From Prostheceraeus crozeri (Eukaryota; Platyhelminthes; Polycladida; Euryleptidae), in assembly GCA_907163375.1 (NCBI GenBank), contig CAJQUW010001430.1, forward strand, positions 62,001 to 126,000: DNA of 64,000 nt. The letters are read 5' to 3'. The position numbers and the translations under genes are program-made. Below, piece by piece: positions 53,120-64,000 of the stretch. Every line of letters begins with the position of its first letter. The first letter of the stretch is position 1. The notes under the pieces were generated by a model. That model was not told where the DNA came from. It saw only the letters and a program-made list of their open reading frames with translations, and did not search any database.

Positions 53120-54509
53120 CAGGGTGAGTCAAAAAAACGTTATTTACCTTTTGTGGGATATCTGTTATAAGTTACAATAAAATGCAACAACAGGCGGTTA
53201 TGAACATTGAAAAAGCTGCTCCTCACAAGCTGTGGTTACAACAGCGACTCAAACTGAGCACCTTCCTGCTGAATGCAAAGAGAGCATCGTCGAACAAATG
53301 AGTCATAGGCCTTCATGCAGGCGTTAGATGTGAAAGAAGTAATTTCCTCTCGAATGCAGGCTGTCAGTTATCTCGTATTTCTTGGCAGTCGCGCATACAC
53401 TCGGTCTCTTAACGCTCCCCACAGGAAGAAGTCGCAAACAGTAAGGTCTGGAGAACGGGGTGGCCACTCAACTGGTCCTGTTCGACCAATCCACCGACCC
53501 GTCAGATTTTCGTCGAGGATTCTTCGACTTGCGTTGCTGTAGTGGGGAGGGGCTCCATCCTGTTGATAGAATCTGCTCTGGTTTTTGTTTCGTCGCAAGA
53601 AGGGAATAACATGCTGTTTCAGAACATTGCAGTACCGATCGCTGTTCATCGTTAGTTCACTGATGTCGTAACTCAGCACTTCAGTATGGTCTGTCATGGC
53701 CCATACAGTGACAGATCTCCGGTCATGAAGCTTTTTGACGAAAGCTTTAGGGTTCTCAGTGCTCCAGTAGTGCAGATTGTGCTTATTTACAATTCCATTC
53801 ACATGAAAGACAGCTTCGTCGGAAAAAACTATTCGGAGATGGAATTGAAGATGCTGAAGTGAGGAATTGAGGATCCATTGAAAGAAGTCGAGACGTCGGT
53901 CGTGATCGTCATCTGAGAGTTCCTGGACGAAGGTTGGCTTATAGGGATGATACTTTTTCTTATGAAGACAGCGAACGACGCTACTTTGCGAGACTCCAAG
54001 CGTGTTGCTTATGCGACGCGTAGAAACGTTGGGGTCATCTTCAATTATCGGCTTGATGGAGGTAAAGATATCGTCACCTGTAGCCGTCACTGGACGACCA
54101 CTTCCATTTTCACTCTTATTCATATCCCCATACGTAAGGAACCAACGATGGACTGTCGGTGGAGGTGGGGCTTCCTCATGAAATTCATCCATGTATTTTC
54201 TCCTTGCTTCGGACACATTGTTGAATGTAACCGCCCATGCAACAAGCCTTGCCTTCCTTTCCATCATAGTTTGGCATGAATGAAGCACTAAATGAATACT
54301 TGTACATACACTTGTATAAACTATGTACAGAAGCCATTCGTTCGATGATATGAATTCGAATTTTTTTGAACTTAGAGCATTGATTTGGTGCTTGGATATG
54401 GAAAATAAAACCATAGAAATTCAATCAGTCAACTTGAGAAAGAAATCAGAATGACAATTCGGATAGATTTTTCACAAACTTTAAATAACGTTTTTTTTGA
54501 CTCACCCTG
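53120..54509 (-). mobile_element. Tc1/mariner-type transposon (DD41D spacing)
   Basis: Terminal inverted repeats CAGGGTGAGTCAAAAAAACG ... ending GACTCACCCTG, about 28 bp with one T/A-length difference, flanked by TA at 53,116 (two bases off the left tip) and TA at 54,510. It carries one transposase gene on the minus strand. It is inserted in the Polinton C integrase and so is younger than that element. Confidence 0.9.
53236..54264 (-). pseudogene. Mariner-type transposase, near-complete with one in-frame stop
   Basis: ATG at 54,264 (MERKARLVAW). N-terminal DUF4817/HTH-like part with TVHRWFLTYGDMNKSENGSG and GRPVTATGDD; second HTH STRRISNTLGVSQSSVVRCL; catalytic VFSDEAVF, FYQQDGAPPHYS and WPPRSPDLTVCDFFLWG. 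Aligning the last motif with SPDLAPSD of mariner gives 41 residues between the second and third Asp, as in the rosa-type DD41D group. An in-frame TAA at 53,368-53,370 stops the frame; the same frame continues (ACIREEITSFTSNACMK) to a stop at 53,236, so the enzyme is probably truncated by about 44 residues. Confidence 0.8.
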
Positions 54510-55430
54510 TATTGTTCATGACATTGATGAACAGTGGCAAGCAGATTTGTGTGATGTCGCCTCCATTTCAAAACATAACTCGGGTAATAATTTCATTTTG
54601 ACAGTAATTGATATTTTCTCGCGATATGCGTGGGCTCAACCTTTAAAAACTAAAGAAGGGAAAGGAGTAGCAAAAGCATTCCAAACAATTTTTCGAGAAG
54701 GTCGCATTCCAAAAAGAATTCAGAGTGATCAAGGAAAAGAGTTCGAAAATCAGCATGTGAGAAGATTATTTGAGAGGCATGACATTGAGTTGTTTAGTGT
54801 AAAGAGTGCTTATAAAGCTGCACTCGTTGAACGTTTTAATCTCAAATTAAAAAATCGCTTGTGGCTACATTTTACTGCCAACTTGACACAAAATTGGACA
54901 GAGGTTCTACAAGATACACTCCATGCCTACAATCACTCTATCCATCGTTCTATTGGACTCAGACCAGTAGATGTAAATGCTGACAATGTAGATAAAGTGC
55001 GCGAATCATTCCAACGTAAACGCACTCATGTGAAAAGTGATGTGAAAATTGGTGATAAAGTTCGTATCTCAAAAGTGAAGAGTGTTTTTGCTAATGGGTA
55101 CCTTTCGAATTGGACAGAGGAGGTATTTACAGTATCAAGGATTGATCAAAAAGACTCTTACACCACCTACAAGTTGAAAGATTGCGATAATGAAGAAATT
55201 GAGGGTAGCTTTTACCGCGATGAGATTGAGGTAGTCACTGAAAGTGAAACATATTTGGTAGAGAAAATCATTCGATGTAAAAAACGACAAGGTGAAGAAT
55301 GGTGTCTTGTTAAATGGACTGGTTATCCTTCAAGTATGAACTCTTGGATGCGTCGTGCCGACATCTTTCATCTAAGTGATCGACAGTGATTCATGCAAAG
55401 TTGTAACTAACAATGTTTAGGGTTTGAGCT

Positions 55431-55886
55431 ATGAATCCAACTGCCTCATTTTTTTCACGACCCTCCTATGTAAGTGGTGGAAGACAAATTTACATCGGCG
55501 CTCGCCGCCAACGTGGAGGTAGCATACTTGTTGCACTGAAATCTGTTGTAGCACCTCTCATATCCAATGTCGGTAGATCTTTAAAACGAAATGTTTTAAG
55601 TTATGCCGTTGGCTTTGCTGGTGATGTTGCTAGTGATCTTTCCAGAGGTAGAAGTTTTAAGAGCAGTTTGTTGAATCGTGGGAAGGAACGCGGTTTAAAA
55701 ACATTGAAGCAGACCTTTGCTGGTGTTACTCAAGGAAAGAAATCGCCTAAACGAATGAGTAAAGGAAGAAGGAAACATCGCGGAGCTGGTAAGGTGCGAT
55801 CTTCAGTCAAAAGGCATTCACGCAAACGTCGCAGAGGCTCTAATAATTCATCAGGCGCTAAACGACGACGCTGCCATAACTTCTAA
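55431..55886 (+). CDS. pVI/pX-like minor virion protein
   Basis: 151 residues, apparently whole: MNPTASFFSRPSYVSGGRQI, RRQRGGSILVALKSVVAPLI, VGFAGDVASDLSRGRS, then a long Lys/Arg tail ending KRRRCHNF. Gly-rich hydrophobic centre plus basic tail fit a core/membrane-lytic virion protein. The better of the two copies for family searches. Confidence 0.65.
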   Translation: MNPTASFFSRPSYVSGGRQIYIGARRQRGGSILVALKSVVAPLISNVGRSLKRNVLSYAVGFAGDVASDLSRGRSFKSSLLNRGKERGLKTLKQTFAGVTQGKKSPKRMSKGRRKHRGAGKVRSSVKRHSRKRRRGSNNSSGAKRRRCHNF

Positions 55887-55911
55887 TCATGTAGTGTAAA
55901 ACTTCCGGGTT

Positions 55912-57157
55912 TTGTTTGATCAACAAGCCATACAGACAGATATTCTTAGTTCAAGTATTGTAGATTATCATCCTCGAACAGCTGAGAATGCTGGCCGCAT
56001 TGAATTTGTTATTCCTGGTGGTAGTGATGACTACATAGATTTGAGTTATGCGATGCTTGATTTCAGGTTTAGAATTCAGCAAGCAGATGGAACTGCTATT
56101 GACGATACACATAAAGTTGGACTGAACAATTTACCATTGACTACATTACTTCGCGATGTTTCTCTAACGATTGGAGAGCAGCAGGTGGAAGGTGGTCAAA
56201 GCGATTATCCCTATAAATCATACTTCAATCATGTATCACAGTTTCATCCAGCAGCACAAAAAAGTCATATGGAAGCCATGGGATGGTACAGAGATGAAGC
56301 AGGAAAATTTGATGTTGAAACAAACAGTGGCTTTGTAAAGCGATCTGCTATGATTAAAGATAGTAAAGTATGTCAGCTATATGGTCCGCTGAATTTAGAC
56401 TTCTATAGACAGTCAAAGTTTTTACTCTGTAATACCAGCATGCGACTGAAGCTGACATTGAATAAGCCTGAATTTGTGCTGAATGCATTTGGTAAAGTTG
56501 ACAATTTTAGAATTCATGTGGAAGATATTGCACTTTACATTCGTCCAAGTTCATCCAAGTTTCATTAGAGGACATGCTGAAGGTCTTAACCGCCAAAATG
56601 CCATTTACCCCGTTCAGCATACAAGGCTTCTCACCTTTACAATTCCGAAAGATCAAAAGAGTTTCATGAACGATGGCCTCTTTCCATCGGAAGCACCGAA
56701 GCTCCTCATGGTGGCAATGGTTGAAAATGATGCATTTAATGGTAATATAAAGAAGAATCCTTTCAATTTTAAACACAATCAGTTAAGTGAAATTGCTTTA
56801 CGTGTAAATGCTGTGAGTCATCCTGGTCCACCCGACAAACCAGATTTTGCTGCGGATCAATTTATGCGCAGTTATGTTGATTTTATGGATGTCTTTGGCT
56901 TTTACAATACGGATGACACCAACGGACTCACTATGAAAGAGTTTAAGAGTGGCTATACTATTTATGCATTTGATTTGACTGCTGACAGCGATATTAGTGC
57001 ACCCTATCGTCAAGCGAACGTGCCTCATAATATTCGTTTGGATTTGACGTTCAAAAGAACGCTACCTGAGACGATCAATGTATTAATTTATGCAGTCTTC
57101 GATTCAAACATTGAAATTACAAAGTATCGTGACGTGATTCTTCAGTATAATCGTTAA
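55912..57157 (+). pseudogene. Major capsid protein (double jelly-roll), broken
   Basis: About 410 residues with all the signatures listed for Polinton B, here mostly open: QTDILSSSIVDYHPRTAENA, EQQVEGGQSDYPYKSYF, ALRVNAVSHPGPPDKPDF, YTIYAFDLTADSDISAPYRQ, TINVLIYAVFDSNIEITKYR. About one or two breaks, including an unclear start. Stop overlaps the protease ATG by the same TAATG. Confidence 0.85.
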
Positions 57158-57618
57158 TGAGTTGGTTGACTGCTGACGATATTAAGACTAAAGTGCAGCG
57201 TAATGCAGATGAAGCGACGTTGAAAGCTTTCGATAATGTCTATTCGCTCGATACCTTACCACCTGCAGTAAATCACTATCCCATCTTTATTGTGCTAAAC
57301 ACTCATTCGCAGAATTTAGGCGGTGAGCATTGGAAAGCGATCTTTATTGGAGAAGACCGACGTGGTGAACTATTTGACTCTCTTGCTCAACCTCCAAATA
57401 TACCAACACAGCAGTGGTTGAGAAAACATACGCGTCAATATCAGCGAAATGAACGCATACTACAACATCCACTTTCATCAACGTGTGGTGCTTTTGTACT
57501 GTACTTCATCTTAAAACGTTTACATGTATCTCGATTTGTATCTGTCATTCAAAACTTTTCATGTAATCCATCCTCTAATGAAAAAATGATTTGTAAGTTC
57601 TATCATGATTTGAAATAA
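57157..57618 (+). CDS. Adenain-like cysteine protease
   Basis: 153 residues, apparently whole, about 85% like the Polinton B protein. Catalytic His in GEHWKAIF, Asp in GELFDSLAQPP and Cys in SSTCGAFVLYF are kept, which argues that both copies were under selection until recently. Confidence 0.9.
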   Translation: MSWLTADDIKTKVQRNADEATLKAFDNVYSLDTLPPAVNHYPIFIVLNTHSQNLGGEHWKAIFIGEDRRGELFDSLAQPPNIPTQQWLRKHTRQYQRNERILQHPLSSTCGAFVLYFILKRLHVSRFVSVIQNFSCNPSSNEKMICKFYHDLK

Positions 57619-57644
57619 AAACATCATGTTGGAAAAATTGTTTT

Positions 57645-58500
57645 TTATTTTACAATCCGCTGGGTACGTACATACTCGATCAGATAGTCTAGGATCACAT
57701 TTGCTTGTACATGAGATTTTAGTCCAGTGATTATCACTTTACTATTATGAAAGATTGCAACATGCACAAGTAACCAACAACTAATGAGAGCTGCAGGAAA
57801 AAGTTCGGGTTCATAACACAAATTGTAACTGCTGGTACGAATTTTCAAAAATGATACACTTTCATTGAATTGAGTAGAGATCACCACATTGTCCACAGTC
57901 AGATTCGACATCACACACCTCTCCCTCTTCCATATCCGACGTAGTAGTCTCTGTAGCTCTAAGCTCATTGACTGCGCCGATGAATGAGAAAGGGCGCCGA
58001 GAATATGTACAGTTTCATTTGGGAAGAGTTGAAGATTCCGTGAATTGTTCATCTTCACCACTAACATTTGAGTTCGACCCGTTGGTGTAATGTTGTGAGA
58101 TCGATTTTGGTGTAGAGTCTGAAGCGACGGAGAATGTTGACGATGGTGTAGCGATGGCGCTTCATGATGAAAGAATGAGTAAATTGAGCGATGTACCTTC
58201 CTTTTATACTTTTCCCAACTACCTTGATGAAATGTGAAGTTAGTATGAAGTTGAGAATGATAGAGTTGAATTCGCCGTTTGTTGACGCGCAACCAGATGC
58301 GATTTCCAACATTTCCAATACGTGAATGTCTTTTCATATAGAAGTATTTCAAATCCTTCATGATATGATGTAGAGATTGAAAATGACTATAAGATAAAGC
58401 AAACTCTCTTCTCACATTTCCAGTTGAATCTTTGAAATATACGTTTCGATCATTATCCGTTTCAATACGTTGTGGGGAATCTTATTTCCAACTCATGGTG
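57645..58500 (-). pseudogene. PC4-like/TBP-like fusion gene
   Basis: A single frame of 256 residues (57,645-58,415) holds a PC4-like part (FALSYSHFQSLHHIMKDL, TFHQGSWEKYKRK), a Ser/His/Gln-rich linker, and a TBP-like part: LQLFPNETVHILGALSHSSA, LTVDNVVISTQF, SSYNLCYEPELFPAALIS, KVIITGLKSHVQA. YEPELFP is the exact signature of eukaryotic TBP repeat 2. Only about one and a half TBP repeats can be seen. The fusion in one frame suggests that B carries the same gene in damaged form. Probably about one break near its start. Confidence 0.7.
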
Positions 58501-58518
58501 CGTGATAGTCATGTCTGA

Positions 58519-58887
58519 TTAAGATTTGCATAGTAGGGCGATGAACTCACGACGAATAAATGTCATGATGGAGCGATGTATGTATCTTCTATACTTCTCA
58601 CAATTGTATTTGCGAAATGAGAAACAGTTTGCGGAATGAGAATGGCAGATTTGAATTTCATTGTTGCGACGTTGAAGCCAAACTTGATCACCCAAGGAGA
58701 TGAATCTTAATGTTTCAAAATATTCCAAATCCGTCATGATATCATTGAGGCTGACAAATGGTCGCCATGTTAATGTAATACCTCTTGCAGTATGACCATG
58801 AGAATTTTTGAAATGTACGTTTCCATTACGATCAACTCTGATATATTGTAGAGAGTCCAAAATCCAAGTCTTCATGATGTTATGCAA
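58519..58887 (-). CDS. PC4-like protein, second paralogue
   Basis: 122 residues, same length as 33,467-33,835 and apparently whole: TWILDSLQYIRVDR, NVHFKNSHGHTARGITLTWR, LNDIMTDLEYFETLRF, VWLQRRNNEIQICH, FSFRKYNCEKYRRY. Equal length and about 80% similarity across the two Polintons support a real gene. Confidence 0.45.
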   Translation of the reverse strand: MHNIMKTWILDSLQYIRVDRNGNVHFKNSHGHTARGITLTWRPFVSLNDIMTDLEYFETLRFISLGDQVWLQRRNNEIQICHSHSANCFSFRKYNCEKYRRYIHRSIMTFIRREFIALLCKS

Positions 58888-58910
58888 AGTTGCAGATCAG
58901 CAATATAAAA

Positions 58911-60314
58911 ATGTCGTTTTATCATATTTTGCTTAGCAATGCGGCCACAAAGAGATTTGGTAATAATCGAGCCGCACTCTTTTCTACACCCATTGATCAT
59001 GCACAACAGCTAAATGGAAAGTGGGAAGTGGGTGTCACTCAACTTGCTCATAGCAACTGTGTCTATACTTTTGATCATGAGGTGATGACTATTAATATGA
59101 GACGTACAGAGGCTTATCAGTGTGAAGAAGGTTGTCGAGTTTACATTCCACAGTGGTCAAAGAAAGATCTTTTATCATGTAAAAGTTTGCATATGATTTC
59201 CTGAATAAAGAGGGTAGACACATCATCCATTTTTCTCCGCACAATTATGATCATAATTATGTACATCATGTAGTTGAGAAAGATTGGATTGTTGGTTTAA
59301 GTCCAAGTTTAAGAAATGATTTAGGTTACCTCGCTAGCGCCTTAACAAGCTATGATAATTATAACGCTAATTACCACCCAAGTGGTTGTTAAGATTTGAT
59401 TTACAAAGAGAAAGCTTTTTATGTGGATCTTATTCCGAAAAATGAAAAGACATTGGTGAAGAAGATTGTGATTAAGCAAAGAAGACAAACATGGCCCTGA
59501 AACATTAGTGAAGAAATTTAATTTTCTCCTTCGAGTTGATGGTAAACAAGTGGCAACATTAACTTATACGAAATCAACGGATCAAATCGTCATTAGTAAA
59601 TTAGATGATGATGATCTAGTATTAGTTTGTTCAGAAGATTTTCTTCAGTTCTTGCGATATCGCTCTGCAGCCGTTCAAGGAAAATTTGATATGCGCTATT
59701 TGAAATGTGATGGGTCAAATCAAGTTGATTCAGAATGGTCCGTATCTTTATACAGAAAGTGTGTAGAGCCTTTCAGTGGAATCTCACTTAGAACAAGAGT
59801 GTTGACACCACGCATGATAACTTCAGTTAAGATGGCAATAGATTATTTGAATGAAGTGATTCAAGATGAACATAATTCGTTTTCTGAAAAAGAAGGCGTG
59901 CCATCTCTTCGTGTTAGCGGGAAAAATATTGAGCTGATCATGGACAATACCCTAAAGGACATTTTGGGCTTTGATTAAAATACGTTTAAAAGTGGTACTG
60001 TAACAAAAGCTAGCGCGGATCTATCATTATTAACTATTATCTAACGTATTAACTATTTTCAGTTATATTCCAATATTGGGGAAGATGTGCGTGTGGGAGA
60101 TGCTGAAGCTCCACCTTTAGCAATGATACCATACCAACCAAAAAGCATTAGCATTATATCGGAGCACACTTTTAAGAAAGTGCATTATACAGACCTGAAA
60201 TCAAACTATATACCACAGATTGATATTGCCATATATGACGATGCTGGCGCGTTGATTCCTTTTCATAAAGACGCTGTGACAAGTATCACACTCCATTTCC
60301 GAATGAAGAGTTAA
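58911..60314 (+). pseudogene. Penton-like minor capsid protein 1, broken
   Basis: Start MSFYHILLSNAATKRFGNNR with QQLNGKWEVGVTQLAHSN; end KVHYTDLKSNYIPQIDIAIY then LIPFHKDAVTSITLHFRMKS. Same layout as 33,862-35,264. Broken, about three breaks. Confidence 0.7.
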
Positions 60315-60350
60315 TGTAAACGCATTCATTTCTTCTCCAATGTGATTAGT

Positions 60351-61870
60351 ATGGAAAGTGAAAATACAGATTCGTTTCTAGTATACTTACCCAGCAATGC
60401 TTCTATGGATAAATTTCCCAAAAATAAACCATCAGACTTTCAAGTAGAATTAAATCGTTCACTACATTTAGAAGGTGAATGGGATGTTGGCGTTTCTAGT
60501 ATTTGCCATGATAGCAATATACAGAATGTGAATGATGTGGAAGAAATGATATTGACTCCTCGCACCCATGATGGAATAACGATGAATAATGCATTCCAGT
60601 TCCCATACAATTTAACGTCAGATGGAAAGTGGAACTATGAATGGATTCAGATAAAATCAGATTATTATGGTCCATTTGGGAATGAGAAAATTATTAAGGC
60701 ATTCAATAGTGGTAATACTTCCATCATGAAGAATAAGGATCAGAAAGTTTATGAGTTTACTATCTATCATTGGAGTGGGAGACAGTTCCTTCGCTTTCAT
60801 TCTTTTACTAAAGGTCTTACACTGAGGTTGGATAATGAATTCTATCCACATCTCGGTTTTGGCCATGGATTACATCTATCGTCAATTGCTACTGCAAATG
60901 TCAAAAAAGTTTATTCAAATCGAATCAACAAATTTCACTATAAATTTAAAATATTTGATGAAGATGTTGTAGAATGTGAAGAACGCATCATTTTGAAAAA
61001 TCGTGGTGTTCAACCTTTATCACTTATTGAGTTAGTAAAACGATAGAATGAGACTGTGGGCAAGAAGTATGGAGAGAAAATCATGGCGGACAAAAATAAG
61101 TTGGTTATTCAGAAATATAATGACAAACTTACAGTTTATTTCTCTCCAACCTTGCGTCATTTTGTAAGACATTATACACCTATTATTGGAAGCGGTGTGG
61201 TGTATGCTTCTCATGAATATTACACTAAAGCTGATTCAGTTAATGATGAATGGTGGGTGGACATCTATGGTGATCGCATCAAGAAAATTTACTGGTCTTA
61301 TCAAGAATCTAAAGTTGGTATCAATATAATGCCGCGTCTATATCATACAGTTGAAAGCTTCATTCATGTAGTAAATCCTTATATACAACAGAAGTTGAAG
61401 CATGTGATGAAAATAAATATGATGTAAAGACACACCACATTTCGTTTTCAATTGAAAATCAACGCGTTGTTCTGAAACTGGGTGATGACATTCAATGTCA
61501 ATTGAGTAAAAATTTGAAAAAACTCTTTGGTTTTTCAATGCTACAAAATATGTTTACTGCTGCGCATACGATTGGTATAGAAACACCAATGACACTTGAT
61601 AAACATGAACAACACCTTTACATTCAAAGTGATTTGATTCTACCTATTTCTGTTGGCGAGAAAAAAGAATACATTTTAAGTGATTTCATTCATGATAAAG
61701 ACGCTTCATATGGAATAGTCGAGAAGATGTTTGAATCTATTTTCTATCATCCCGTCGTCAAACAAATGATACCCCCTATTGCTATCAAAATTACCAATGG
61801 TTTACAAGAGTGCATCCATGTGAAAGATACTAAATCCCTCATAACGTTAGTGTTTCGGAAAACAAAGTGA
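60351..61870 (+). pseudogene. Penton-like protein 2, broken
   Basis: MESENTDSFLVYLPSNASMD, FQVELNRSLHLEGEWDVGVS, FGHGLHLSSIATANVKKVYS and an intact-looking C-terminal third ending SLITLVFRKTK. DNA similarity to the Polinton B copy is higher here than in neighbouring genes. Broken, about two breaks. Confidence 0.6.
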
Positions 61871-62052
61871 AGTCATTGTGATATGTTTATTGAAATAAAA
61901 CTATGTATATGAAAAAAATTTTCACAGATATAGGGGGAATGGGCTGACTGTAAGCATATATTCACAAGGAAGTGCAATCTAAAGCGATACATAAAACAGC
62001 AATATTTATCTACAGAAATCAGCATGAAAATACTAAGTTAAGGATGATTATG
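61871..62052. terminator. Convergent 3' region before the polymerase
   Basis: TTTATTGAAATAAAAC at about 61,886-61,901 again holds poly(A)-signal words for both strands, as at 36,811. No gene seen. Confidence 0.4.
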
Positions 62053-64000
62053 CTAAGACGTCTCCTGAATGTGGTAGTGTGAGTTTAATTTTTTTGGTGG
62101 TGGTATGTTTGTATCAGGATGTCCATGTGGAAGAGATATGTTATGTTCTAACCAGCACCTCTTATCCTCCCATGCTGAAAGCGCCCGTTTCCTAAAAGTA
62201 TGAGTTTTGATCTCATGCGACTTACATTTTAAGATTGTCATATTGACAAACGTTATATTTTTATTTCTATAGTCCTTCTTATAGGACCGATGTTTTTAAT
62301 TTTGTGAACAATGGATTTTGATATGCCTTTAGCGCGCTTAATACTATCGTCCTTATCCTTTAATTTCATACTGTACATTTTTGGGCGGAGGAGAATCATT
62401 TCATCTATTTCCTTCCCTGCTGTCTCATCCTTAAAGCAGCCAAGTTTTGCCTTATTTTTGATGGAGTATAGTGGGTGATCAGTAGGATAATTTGATGTAT
62501 CAAAATAGCTTTCTAAAGATTTTCCTACTTCATTGAAATTTAAATGTTTTTGAGTGGTAATACCTAAGAAGAAACTATCTGTATCACCACCCAACAAACG
62601 AACCTCTTCTACGAGAGGACATGGTTTTAGTATTTTATAAAAGAATTGGTACATTTCAAGCTTAGAGTAATCTAGTACAGCTTGGCCAATATAGATGGGC
62701 TTGCACAACTCAACTTCAGATTTTATTGTTTTAACACCTACAAGGTCCTCATCGATAATGTCTCTATCGATGAATAGAGGTGATGAGACCAATTTCTTAA
62801 ATTTTTTAACATCATTGACTAGTTTATAGTTTACACGTTTTCTAACATCCTGCATCGTCTTACCAAAAAGACTATTATTCTTATACTTATAAAAATCTTT
62901 TTCAAAATTATTTTGGGCTAGTGCACGTTTCTGGATGTTACTATCAATATAAGGTTTGAGGAAGGCTTTCTGTCTAAATTTAATAATGCGGTGAACTCTT
63001 TCTAAAATCATGCCCATTTCTAAATGAAATTTTAAGATGCTAAAGTGAACTAGATAGTTTTCCTTATCATATTGGGTGAGTAAAAGTTTGCGGCAAGGCT
63101 TATAGTCGGGTTGACCGCATGATTCTAAATCTTTATGAAATTGTTTCATGAAGTCGGAAAACATATCTTTGGTCACTTCACTTGATTCGGGTGCGAGTGG
63201 AAAATCTACGGTTTTATGTTTAATATTATTTGGATAGATTAGATCTATATCAAAATAATATCCCCAATCACCTTCATCTGGAATTGCTAGTATGTTAGAA
63301 GGGTTGGAGAGATGCTGATTTTCACTATCACCTAACCAGCTAAACTCAGAGTGAGGGAGTGGTTTGGATAGTGAACTACCACATAAATTATTTTGGTCAT
63401 AATACTTACGATGATTCTGATCATCGCTTACTAATTTTGATTTTAACCTATGTTTATTTACAAATGTGAGACCACCGCGAATTCCTCGCTCAAATAAATT
63501 ATACATCTCTGGATCTTGTAAGAGATGAATGGTCTCACCAGTCATTTTAAAAGCAGACTTAAATGACATGGCTGGCAGACTGACAAAGTGGACGGGATCT
63601 TACTTATCTTCTTCTAATGCCACTCGTCGAAACTCCTGAAATACATCAGCCAGCAAAAATACATCTAACTTAAGATAGGCAATCATATATTCGCCAAATG
63701 TATGGCAGTCAAATTTTATCCATGCATCTTGTGCATGATCATAATCTTCGGTCTTACATTCTTCGCCGGTCAAATCATTTTTAAATTTATCTATGGTTGG
63801 AAGAGAAGTCTCGCCGAGTTTACTAATCGCATCAAAATATGCATATGGAAAGACTCCTTTCTGTGTGATGACTTCATCGGTTAGATTTGGATATTGTTTC
63901 TTAAGATTTTGTGTTAGTGGAAGAGACTTTAGATTTTGTACGAGAGAGGCCAGTGATGCAGTCATAAATTGATAGGAATCTAAAAATTTTATATCAAAAT
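62053..64000 (-). pseudogene. Protein-primed DNA polymerase B, cut by the window end
   Basis: C-terminal two-thirds of the polymerase: DVFLLADVFQEFRRV, MSFKSAFKMTGETIHLLQDP, NNSLFGKTMQDVRKRVNYKL, DYSKLEMYQFFYKILKP, LLGGDTDSFFLGI and RPKMYSMKLKD. These cover the exonuclease end, the template-binding and the GDTDS catalytic motifs. Broken, about two breaks in the visible part; the N-terminal part lies beyond the window. Confidence 0.85.

Larger units (their letters stand above)
52905..55389 (+). pseudogene. Polinton integrase interrupted by a mariner
   Basis: N-terminal sequence lies before 53,118 and the catalytic core and chromodomain after 54,512 (DEQWQADLCDVASISKHNSG, SDQGKEFENQHV, KAALVERFNLKL, then YLVEKIIRCKKRQGEEWCLV with GYPSSMNSWMRR). 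The chromodomain is better kept than in Polinton B. Homology to Polinton B resumes directly on both sides of the 1.39-kb insert. Confidence 0.85.
49545..64000 (+). mobile_element. Polinton/Maverick C, broken, continues past the window
   Basis: Same gene order and strand as Polinton B from the left promoter to the polymerase, at about 75-90% protein similarity. Terminal-repeat DNA (49,895-50,490) and a left TATA box are present, but the left gene block is incomplete. A mariner sits in the integrase gene. Its exonuclease fragment is almost the same as in element A, so A and C belong to one subfamily and B to a sister one. Fossil, about ten breaks in the visible part; protease, major capsid and pVI-like genes are among the best kept. 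Confidence 0.88.

Noticed and set aside
53315-53542. 75-residue plus-strand frame in the mariner
   Set aside because: Antisense to the transposase C-terminal part.

Overview
The window looks like animal nuclear DNA, probably from a marine invertebrate. It is AT-rich and has short introns with GT..AG borders, TATA boxes and DNA transposons. The two short host-like stretches (about 22,870-23,800 and 49,380-49,540) are rich in TAGGCCTA-type words, which I associate with echinoderm-like genomes; that host guess is weak. No host gene, tRNA, rRNA or CRISPR array was recognised. Nearly everything is Polinton/Maverick-family DNA, present as old, broken copies, plus two ordinary DNA transposons that landed in them.

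Element A (1 to about 22,865) is a giant palindrome. Two arms of about 7.6 kb, almost the same sequence in opposite orientation, flank a 1.4-kb AT-rich centre. Each arm carries, from outside in: Polinton terminal repeat sequence, a right-end subterminal block with promoter-like modules and stem-loops, an AT-rich minisatellite, two small ORFs, and the left-end gene block of a Polinton (gene 1, a mini zinc finger, a DEDD-type exonuclease) reading toward the centre. The right terminus is expanded into about 18 copies of a 325-bp unit, each with a poly-G tract, followed by two short GC-rich minisatellites. The left terminus is cut by the window edge.

Polinton B (about 23,806-49,375) keeps a full gene set between long terminal inverted repeats: gene 1, mini zinc finger, exonuclease, a conserved unknown, a membrane RING protein, a basic core-like protein, packaging ATPase, integrase, a pVI-like protein, major capsid protein, adenain-like protease, two penton-like proteins, and protein-primed DNA polymerase B on the minus strand. 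Two further minus-strand genes look like transcription factors: a TATA-binding-protein-like gene joined to a PC4-like domain, and a second PC4-like gene. The right side adds small unknown genes and a coiled-coil gene. Its right terminal repeat is split by a 3.46-kb hAT-like transposon. Many genes are broken.

Polinton C (about 49,545 to beyond 64,000) has the same gene order and strand and runs off the window inside the polymerase. Its left gene block is incomplete, and a 1.39-kb mariner-type transposon (DD41D spacing) sits in its integrase gene.

Replication genes (polymerase, exonuclease), integration (integrase), capsid and packaging (major capsid, pentons, protease, ATPase, pVI-like) and a putative transcription module (TBP-like, PC4-like) together form the expected Polinton programme. 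The TBP-like and PC4-like genes, the stem-loop/promoter arrays and the palindromic derivative are the least expected parts.
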